Assembly (NCBI GenBank): GCA_028290765.1
Contig: JAQGJF010000673.1
Coordinates: 1 to 5,351, forward strand
DNA length: 5,351 nt
Direction of reading: 5' to 3'
From: Tardiphaga sp.
GTDB taxonomy: Bacteria > Pseudomonadota > Alphaproteobacteria > Rhizobiales > Xanthobacteraceae
Position 1 is the first letter of the stretch. Every line of letters starts with the position of its first letter. The position numbers were made by a program, and so were the translations under genes. Under the pieces are notes generated by a model. It searched no databases. It was not told where the DNA came from and saw only the letters and a list, made by a program, of their open reading frames with translations. Shown here in pieces: positions 1 through 4,344 of the stretch.

Positions 1-497
1 AAATAGGAATTGTAGGTCGCCTGATCCCACTCGAAGAAGCTGGTATTGTTGATGAAATTCTTCACCAGGAAATACTTCGCGCCCTGCATGAAACCGGCCG
101 TCTCGGCGATCTCGTCAAGCGAGGCGATGGACGGACCGAGGATATGGAACACGGCAAAGGTGATCTGGCCGGACTTGGCGGCATCGAGAAAGCCGATGTC
201 GCGCAGCGAGGCCAAAGCGGGCGACAAGAGACCGGCGCGGACGTCGATGACGGTGACGGAGGGAGCCGACGAGTTCAGCGTATCGAAGATCTTCATCTGG
301 TCCGATGTCGTCGTCATGTCGACGATTTCGGTGATCTCCGGATGAAAGCGCTTCAGCGTGCCGCGCGGCGCCTCGGTATCGAAGGCGCGCGTCGGCACGT
401 TGTTGGCGCTAAAATAATCAAGCACGGTCCGCGACACGGTGGTCTTGCCGACCCCGCCCTTGTCGGCACCTACGACAATCACTACTGGCTTCGCCAT
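1..497 (-). CDS. ParA/MinD-type P-loop ATPase, N-terminal part (cut by window start)
   Basis: The reading frame starts at an ATG at 497-495 and runs off the window after 165 complete codons with no stop. Residues 10-20 (GADKGGVGKTT) are a deviant Walker A motif with both signature lysines, K13 and K18. This defines the ParA/MinD/Soj ATPases, which dimerise on ATP to position DNA, plasmids, septa or protein complexes. D40 in FDTE fits the second acidic motif (Walker A'). VTVIDVRAG at 81-89 fits Walker B with D85, although VRAG replaces the usual TPPG-like ending. No signal peptide or membrane segment is visible. An AAAGGGA Shine-Dalgarno-like stretch ends about 4 nt before the ATG. No parB-like partner or centromere-like repeat is seen nearby, and the upstream neighbour is the M48 peptidase gene, so the cargo is unknown. 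Membership of the superfamily is clear. A precise name (MipZ, chromosomal ParA, VirC1-like) is not supported by what can be seen. Confidence 0.85.
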   Translation of the reverse strand, partial: MAKPVVIVVGADKGGVGKTTVSRTVLDYFSANNVPTRAFDTEAPRGTLKRFHPEITEIVDMTTTSDQMKIFDTLNSSAPSVTVIDVRAGLLSPALASLRDIGFLDAAKSGQITFAVFHILGPSIASLDEIAETAGFMQGAKYFLVKNFINNTSFFEWDQATYNSY

Positions 498-700
498 GAG
501 ATCCCTTTTCGCGCAAGGCTCTTGTTCGCAACCGCGACTCACGCGACCGGAACGTTCCCCAAGCCTGCTTTGGGCGCGAACATGGCAGAAACAAGGGATA
601 ATTCAATTCCCCTGACCGAAGTCCCGGAAAATCCTTGGGAATTCGTTAATTGGCGAGCCTTTCCAGCGCCATGTAATCGCCGCCGGCGGATATGGAGCGG
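498..700. other. Intergenic region upstream of the ParA-like gene
   Basis: This 203-bp stretch separates the M48 peptidase stop from the ParA-like gene start, both on the minus strand. It should hold the ParA-like gene's promoter, but I see no convincing -35/-10 pair. It contains a 10-bp perfect palindrome GGAACGTTCC (549-558) and a GANTC site (536-540), the CcrM methylation target in alphaproteobacteria. It also has an AT-richer part around 595-650, where AATTCCC and GGGAATT occur as spaced inverted heptamers. No T-tailed hairpin terminator is seen after the M48 stop. Bases 646-700 may instead be coding, if the M48 gene is frameshifted (see findings). Confidence 0.5.
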
Positions 701-1879
701 CTACCGCCGTCCCCATGGGCCGGCGCGCTTGACCCATGGCCCTCGGGATGAGCCGGCGGGTGGGTTGGCATCGCTCCAGGGACCTGATGGCAGCGGCGGC
801 GGGGTCGGCCCTGACGGGTCGCCTTGCCCGGCTTGGTCGTCGGACTCATCGATGGTGTCGGATGGCAGCGCCAGCCGTCCGGGATCGTGGCCCCCGGCAA
901 ACTTGACCAGCGCGGCCACCCGCGAATCCACCGAAGGATGGGTGGCAAACAGATCGGCGAACCCTTCGCGCGGGTTGTCGACGCACAGCTCCATCACCGC
1001 CGAGGTGGCGCCGGGCAGTTCGCCGCGATTCTCGATCTTGCGCAGCGCCGAGATCATGGCATCGGGATTTTTCGTCAGTTCCACCGAACCGGCGTCGGCC
1101 AGGAGTTCGCGTGACCGCGACAATGCCAGCCGGACCACCAGAGACAGCGCCCAGGCCAGCGCAATCAGCGCGACGGCGAGAATAATCACGAAAATGGCGC
1201 CGCCACCACCCTTGCTGTCGCTGCTCGATGAGGACGACGAGGAGGAGCGTGACGACCGGCCGCCAAAACTCCAGTTGGAATTGAAGAACAGCCGGAAGAA
1301 AAGCTCGGCGGTGAAGCCGACCACGCCGGCGATGATCACTGCGACCACCATCAGCTGCACGTCGCCGTTGCGGATGTGGGTGAGCTCGTGACCGAGCACC
1401 GCCTCGATTTCCTGGTCGTTGAGCGCCTTCAACAGGCCGGTGGTGACGGTGACGGAATATTGCCGCGGATTGAGGCCGGTCGCGAACGCATTCAGGGCGT
1501 CGCTGTCCATGACTTTCAGCTTCGGCATCGGAATGCCGCGCGAGATGCAGAGGTTCTCCAGGAGATTATAGAGCCGCGGCTGCTGCTGCCGGGTGACGTC
1601 CTCGCCGCCGGTGACGGCGTCGATGATCGATTGGTGGAAAAAATAGGCGATCACGATCCACAGCGCCGCGCCCCCGGTGGCATAGGGAAACGCCTTGAGC
1701 AGGTCTCGCGATGCCGCGACCAGATAATAACTGACCGACCCGTCGCTGTTGATCACCACCTCTGCGATCAATGCTCCGGCAAACACCATCACGTAAATCA
1801 GCAGAAACAGCCCCGCGAGCAGCAGCATCGAACGAAACTTGTTCGATGCGATGTGGGTATAGAGACCGTACGCGGCCAT
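701..1879 (-). CDS. HtpX-like membrane zinc metallopeptidase, family M48
   Basis: The product is a 392-residue integral membrane protease. HELTH at 164-168 is the HEXXH zinc and catalytic motif. SRSRELLADAGS at 254-265 supplies the probable third zinc ligand, E258, with the family's following AD. FATHPSVDSRVAAL (311-324) matches the conserved C-terminal THP..R..L motif. Hydrophobic segments near 16-40, 70-83, 177-197 and 228-250 give the four-helix HtpX arrangement with the active site on the cytoplasmic side. HtpX-type enzymes degrade misfolded or damaged membrane proteins, and that role is inferred here. Between helices 3 and 4 lies a loop with nine consecutive serines (212-220) followed by four glycines. 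The tail after about 335 is acidic, then proline-rich, and carries three GPW motifs. The gene starts 32 nt after the lemA stop without a strong Shine-Dalgarno sequence, so it is probably cotranscribed and perhaps translationally coupled. The end of the reading frame may be shifted (see findings). Confidence 0.93.
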   Translation of the reverse strand: MAAYGLYTHIASNKFRSMLLLAGLFLLIYVMVFAGALIAEVVINSDGSVSYYLVAASRDLLKAFPYATGGAALWIVIAYFFHQSIIDAVTGGEDVTRQQQPRLYNLLENLCISRGIPMPKLKVMDSDALNAFATGLNPRQYSVTVTTGLLKALNDQEIEAVLGHELTHIRNGDVQLMVVAVIIAGVVGFTAELFFRLFFNSNWSFGGRSSRSSSSSSSSSDSKGGGGAIFVIILAVALIALAWALSLVVRLALSRSRELLADAGSVELTKNPDAMISALRKIENRGELPGATSAVMELCVDNPREGFADLFATHPSVDSRVAALVKFAGGHDPGRLALPSDTIDESDDQAGQGDPSGPTPPPLPSGPWSDANPPAGSSRGPWVKRAGPWGRR

Positions 1880-1911
1880 GATGTGCTGCCCGGCTGGAGA
1901 TTATGCCGCGG

Positions 1912-2472
1912 TCAGAACTTCACCGTCGGCACCTGCTCGACTTCGCTGCGGGTGGCGCCGAGGTCGAAGAAATCCTTGCGGGTGAAGCCGAGCGGCGCCG
2001 CGAACAGCGCGGCCGGCATCTGCTGAATGCCGGTGTTGTATTCCTGAACCGCGTTGTTGAAGAAGCGGCGGCTGGCGGCGATCTTGTTTTCGAGATCGGA
2101 CAGTTCGCTCGCCAGTTGCTGGAAATTGGCGTTGGCCTTGAGGTCTGGATAGGCTTCCGACAATGCGATCAGTTTGCCGAGCGCGCCGGAGAGCTGGTTC
2201 TCGGCGGCGGAAACCTGTCCGGTGCCCTGCGCCGACATGGCAGCGTTGCGGGCCTTGATCACGTCGTCGAGCGTGCCGCGTTCATGCGCGGCATAGCCTT
2301 TTACGGTCTCGATCAGATTTGGAATCAGGTCGTGTCGTTGTTTCAGCTGTACGTCGATATCGGCGAAGGCCTGGCCGACCCGCTGACTGAGGGCGACAAG
2401 GCGGTTGTATGCGCCAATCGCGAAGAGAACGAGAATGACGATGACGCCGAGAACAATCCAGCCGGTCGACAT
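1912..2472 (-). CDS. lemA: LemA family membrane-anchored protein
   Basis: The product has 186 residues, the usual length for the family. A single N-terminal hydrophobic helix (about 4-21) is followed by a mostly helical soluble domain. Family hallmarks are visible: YNRLVAL at 22-28, AFADIDVQLKQRHDLIPNLI at 35-54, VKGYAAHE at 57-64, YPDLKANANFQQL at 108-120 and the ENKIAASRRFFNNAVQEYN region at 128-146. The molecular function of LemA proteins is not established. They are anchored by the N-terminal helix and are often encoded next to HtpX/M48 peptidases or TPM-domain proteins, which suggests a shared envelope role. That pattern holds here, with the M48 gene 32 nt downstream. The start is well supported by AGGAG (2482-2486) placed 9 nt before the ATG. 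A GANTC methylation site overlaps this ribosome binding site. The C-terminal part (PAALFAAPLGFTRKDFF, 153-169) also fits the family, so the gene looks intact. Confidence 0.95.
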   Translation of the reverse strand: MSTGWIVLGVIVILVLFAIGAYNRLVALSQRVGQAFADIDVQLKQRHDLIPNLIETVKGYAAHERGTLDDVIKARNAAMSAQGTGQVSAAENQLSGALGKLIALSEAYPDLKANANFQQLASELSDLENKIAASRRFFNNAVQEYNTGIQQMPAALFAAPLGFTRKDFFDLGATRSEVEQVPTVKF

Positions 2473-2590
2473 GGGATAGGACTCCTGGTGAGACGACGAA
2501 GGCGCGCACCGTAGCCCAAAAACGCGTCGCGCGGCAGGGGCCGCGGGACGGGTGCAGCGTTCATTTGTCGCGCCGGGAGCGGAATGCGTT

Positions 2591-2608
2591 CAAAGGCAGT
2601 GGTTAACG
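2591..2608. repeat. Imperfect direct repeat, copy 1
   Basis: CAAAGGCAGTGGTTAACG matches 2692-2709 at 15 of 18 positions: the first five bases, one inner base and the last nine (TGGTTAACG) are identical. The copies are 101 nt apart and bracket the palindromic element at 2626-2683. Read on the minus strand, each contains TTAACCA, which resembles a half-site for the alphaproteobacterial cell-cycle regulator CtrA. A half-site alone is weak evidence of binding. Confidence 0.5.
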
Positions 2609-2615
2609 ACCACTG
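2597..2615. repeat. Perfect 7-bp inverted repeat (hairpin or operator candidate)
   Basis: CAGTGGT (2597-2603) and ACCACTG (2609-2615) are exact reverse complements around a 5-nt TAACG centre. The structure overlaps copy 1 of the direct repeat and sits about 125 nt upstream of lemA. It could be a dimeric regulator site for lemA or a transcript hairpin. No T-run follows on either strand, so a simple intrinsic terminator is unlikely. Confidence 0.45.
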
Positions 2616-2629
2616 TGCCGACGCCAGAG

Positions 2630-2652
2630 CCCCAACCCAACCAACCCTCCCC
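2630..2652 (-). other. Predicted G-quadruplex motif, minus strand
   Basis: On the minus strand the order is GGGG, A, GGG, TTGGTT, GGG, TT, GGGG. This meets the usual rule of four runs of at least three G with loops of 1 to 7 nt. It lies in the 3' untranslated part of the COG4315 transcript and would compete with the inner stem of the palindromic element, since both use 2645-2652. Whether it folds in the cell is unknown, and such motifs arise by chance more often in GC-rich DNA. Confidence 0.45.
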
Positions 2653-2658
2653 GCAAGC

Positions 2659-2677
2659 GGGAGAGGGCAGGGTGGGG
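2659..2677 (+). other. Predicted G-quadruplex motif, plus strand
   Basis: On the plus strand the order is GGG, AGA, GGG, CA, GGG, T, GGGG, giving four G-runs with loops of 3, 2 and 1 nt. It forms the right half of the palindromic element, as the minus-strand motif forms the left half. Short loops favour stability in principle. No folding evidence is available from sequence alone. Confidence 0.45.
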
Positions 2678-2691
2678 CGCTCTTCAGCGTG

Positions 2692-2709
2692 CAAAGAGAC
2701 TGGTTAACG
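2692..2709. repeat. Imperfect direct repeat, copy 2
   Basis: CAAAGAGACTGGTTAACG is the second copy of the repeat at 2591-2608, with 15 of 18 positions identical and an exact TGGTTAACG core. It starts 8 nt after the palindromic element and ends 8 nt short of the COG4315 gene's stop codon. Unlike copy 1, its core is not part of a hairpin. Confidence 0.5.
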
Positions 2710-2717
2710 CCTGCGGA

Positions 2718-3098
2718 CTACGGCGTCGCCATGTGCCATGCGCCGTTCAGAAAGCCATCGCCATTGGTTTCGCCGGGCGCAGTGTCCTTCTTGAAGGTGT
2801 AGAGCGGCTTGCCCTTGTAGGCCCACATCTTCTTGCCGTCATCGCGCACCACGATGGTCATATCGGCGGCCGGCTTGGCGTCGTCCGCGGCGGCCAGCGC
2901 CGGCCAGTTTTCCGCGCAGGGACCGTTGCACATCGACTTGCCGCCGGCGTCCTTGTCGAACGTGTACAACGTCATGCCCTTGGCATCGACGAAAGTCTTG
3001 CCCTTCGGCGTATCGGCCGTCTTCAGCATCTGCGCCGATGCCGCCGATGAAGCGAGAATGAAAGTCAAAGCCGCTACTGCGGCAAATGTCCTGGACAT
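2718..3098 (-). CDS. Secreted COG4315/PF03640 repeat protein
   Basis: The 126-residue product begins with a clear Sec signal peptide: S2-R3, a hydrophobic core about 6-18, and a likely cut after A20-S21-A22. There is no lipobox cysteine, so it is probably a free periplasmic or secreted protein, although the family is often labelled lipoprotein. The mature part holds two copies of the family repeat with its Yx(FWY)xxD motif: LYTFDKD at 44-50 and LYTFKKD at 99-105. The first copy continues into CNGPCAENWPAL (57-68), whose two cysteines may form a disulfide. The second lacks cysteines and ends in NGAWHM near the C-terminus. The family's biochemical function is unknown. AGGAG (3109-3113), 10 nt upstream, supports the ATG start. 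The gene lies 72 nt after the Rsm22-family gene, has a possible promoter of its own, and is followed by the palindromic element at 2626-2683. Confidence 0.93.
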   Translation of the reverse strand: MSRTFAAVAALTFILASSAASAQMLKTADTPKGKTFVDAKGMTLYTFDKDAGGKSMCNGPCAENWPALAAADDAKPAADMTIVVRDDGKKMWAYKGKPLYTFKKDTAPGETNGDGFLNGAWHMATP

Positions 3099-3152
3099 TG
3101 CAGCTCTACTCCTGATGAATCTTGTTAAGGACGCACATGCGTCGTTAGGACA

Positions 3153-3177
3153 AACGCCGACGCGCGGCGATTATTCC
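3153..3177 (-). promoter_or_regulatory. Possible EcfG-type (general stress) promoter for the COG4315 gene
   Basis: On the minus strand GGAAT (3177-3173) is followed after exactly 16 nt by CGTT (3156-3153). As I recall it, the alphaproteobacterial EcfG/RpoE2 stress sigma factor consensus is GGAAC-N16/17-CGTT, so one position differs, the normally strong final C. The -10-like element lies about 55 nt before the ATG, a reasonable distance. GGAAT overlaps the final Glu and stop codons of the upstream gene. This is a short motif found by eye and may be chance. Confidence 0.25.
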
Positions 3178-4163
3178 GCCGGCGGTCTGGCGGTTTCGAA
3201 AATCGCACCGCCCCAGTTTAATTTTCGAAATCGCGCATAGGCCGTCTTGTCGCGGCGTGGAGCAATCACGCGCTCGATACCGTGAGATGTGCAGAGCTTG
3301 GCGGCAATAGCGATCTTGCTGAGTTCCGGCTGCGCCAGCACGCGCGCAGGCCGCAGCGCCGACGGCGTGCGCGACAGCGCGACATAAATAAATTTTTCAT
3401 CCTCATAGGGAAGTTCCGCGGCCTTGAGTTGTTTATGAGCGCGCGACCTCGGAAGCCGTTGCGTGAAATGACACCAGTCCGGCGCGGCCAGCGGACATTC
3501 GGCGTCGTGCGGGCAGGGGGCGATGACATGCGCGCCCTGCGCGATCAGCCGGCGCCGCAGTTCGAGGATGCGCTGCGTGCCCGCGGGCGTGCCGGGTTCG
3601 ACGACGAGCAACGTGTCGAGCGTCTTCGCCCACATCAGATCGGCCAGCGCCGCGCGAGATGTGTCGGCGAGCTCGTTGATCATGTAGCTGGCGACGACAA
3701 GGTCCGCAGCCGGTGCGTCGGCGAGCCTAGCGCCGGCATCGCCGTGGTCGTAATGCATTGCCGACAAGCGATGGCCGCCGCGGGCCAGATCCAAAGCAAG
3801 CGTTCGCAACGCGGTGTTGGCGTCCAGCAGCGTGAACGATCGCAGCGACGAAAGAGCTTCCGCGGCGGCCCATGTCGCCGTGCCCGGGCCGGCGCCGATA
3901 TCGAGCAGGCTTTGCGGCTCGAAACTTGGGCGCACTTCCTGTAACGCGTTGAGGCTCGCGATCACCGCGGCATAGGTCGCTGGCATCCGCGCCAGCGCGT
4001 AAGCTAGCGCATCGGCTTCGGTGCGGATCGCGGCGGAACCGCCGCCGTCGCGATAGGTCTGCGAAATGGTCGCCGACCGCTCTGCTGCGTCGTTGCGCGA
4101 CAGGCCGTGCAGTCGGGTTTCGAGCGCGGCTTTCAGTTCGGCGGGAAGATCGGGAGCGGTCAT
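3171..4163 (-). CDS. Rsm22/METTL17-family methyltransferase-like ribosome assembly protein
   Basis: The product has 330 residues, typical for bacterial Rsm22-family proteins (PF09243, COG5459). It has a class I SAM-binding fold: LLDIGAGPGTATWAA (86-100) is motif I, LLDAN (112-116) gives the acidic residue after strand 2, NEL (163-165) follows VVASYMI, and VVEPGTPAGTQRI (187-199) is a family hallmark. The later half has APCPHDAECPLAAPDWC (215-231), PYEDEKFIYVALSR (252-265), KLCTSHG (289-295) and a basic C-terminus. Mitochondrial relatives (yeast Rsm22, human METTL17) act in small-subunit ribosome assembly. A similar 16S rRNA role here is inferred, and catalytic activity is unproven in the family. 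C217, C223, C231 and C291 match the iron-sulfur spacing of METTL17. The ATG at 4163 has only a distant GGAGAGGG (4177-4184), so initiation may be weak. It follows smc on the same strand, separated by a repeat element. Confidence 0.88.
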   Translation of the reverse strand: MTAPDLPAELKAALETRLHGLSRNDAAERSATISQTYRDGGGSAAIRTEADALAYALARMPATYAAVIASLNALQEVRPSFEPQSLLDIGAGPGTATWAAAEALSSLRSFTLLDANTALRTLALDLARGGHRLSAMHYDHGDAGARLADAPAADLVVASYMINELADTSRAALADLMWAKTLDTLLVVEPGTPAGTQRILELRRRLIAQGAHVIAPCPHDAECPLAAPDWCHFTQRLPRSRAHKQLKAAELPYEDEKFIYVALSRTPSALRPARVLAQPELSKIAIAAKLCTSHGIERVIAPRRDKTAYARFRKLNWGGAIFETARPPAE

Positions 4164-4188
4164 GGTACGCGCATCGCCCTCTCCACAC

Positions 4189-4309
4189 GTCGTCCCGGCG
4201 CAGGCCGGGACCCAGAACCCCTGGCCTCAATGATGAAAAGAAGGCGGCGAATTCATTGCCAAAAAGCGATGCTGCGGCGTCTGGGTCCCGGCTCGTTGGC
4301 CGGGACGAC
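4189..4309. repeat. Paired REP-like hairpins in inverted orientation
   Basis: Two related palindromes face each other. In the left unit GTCCCGGC (4192-4199) and GCCGGGAC (4204-4211) form a perfect 8-bp stem with a GCAG loop. In the right unit GTCCCGGC (4285-4292) and GCCGGGAC (4299-4306) form the same stem with a 6-nt loop. The units are also reverse complements of each other over 24 positions: 4189-4199 with 4299-4309, and 4204-4216 with 4280-4292. A 63-nt spacer lies between them. The DNA or transcript can therefore form two hairpins or one long stem. This is the layout of BIME-like REP pairs, and GTCGTCCCGGC...GCCGGGACCCA units are familiar in Bradyrhizobium-like genomes. It separates smc from the Rsm22-family gene. 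On the minus strand a T5 run (4265-4261) follows the right hairpin only about 20 nt later, so it is not a classic terminator. Confidence 0.8.
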
Positions 4310-4344
4310 TCGTTGGAAGGCGGAGCCTCGCGGCAGAGAGACGA

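Larger units (their letters stand above)
2626..2683. repeat. REP-like imperfect palindromic element (58 nt)
   Basis: The element folds end to end. AGAG and CCCC (2626-2633) pair with GGGG (2674-2677) and CTCT (2680-2683), with CG bulged. ACCC (2635-2638) pairs with GGGT (2670-2673). CCCTC (2645-2649) pairs with GAGGG (2663-2667). CCCGC (2650-2654) faces GCGGG (2657-2661), leaving a CAAG loop with A2662 bulged. An internal loop of AACCAA against CA separates the outer and inner stems. Intergenic elements of this CCCTCCCCGC-AA-GCGGGGAGGG style are, from memory, very common in Bradyrhizobium-like genomes. It lies downstream of the COG4315 gene, where it could slow or stop transcription or protect the mRNA end, and upstream of lemA. 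Confidence 0.75.

Noticed and set aside
549..558. GGAACGTTCC as the -35 of an EcfG-type promoter for the ParA-like gene
   Set aside because: On the minus strand no CGTT lies 16-17 nt after GGAAC. The nearest GTT is 21 nt away, so the spacing does not fit.
680..689. CCGCCGGCGG palindrome after the M48 stop as a terminator
   Set aside because: It has no loop and no following T-run on the minus strand, and may be coding if the frameshift idea is right.
144..1391. Long plus-strand open frame of 415 codons
   Set aside because: It is antisense to the M48 peptidase and the gap. Its product is Arg/Gly/Pro/Ser-rich with no recognisable domain, as expected for the shadow of a high-GC gene.
2343..2564. 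Minus-strand frames at 2343-2564 and 2282-2509 overlapping the lemA start
   Set aside because: They overlap lemA in other frames, have no family features, and lemA has the good ribosome binding site.
3131..3142. Interrupted palindrome ACGCACATGCGT upstream of the COG4315 gene
   Set aside because: Only 5-bp arms with a 2-base centre in GC-rich DNA. It might be an operator near the transcription start, but chance is as likely.
3380..3405. AT-rich patch inside the Rsm22-family gene
   Set aside because: It encodes the conserved EDEKFIYVA stretch in frame, so it is explained by amino acid content and not by transfer or a promoter.
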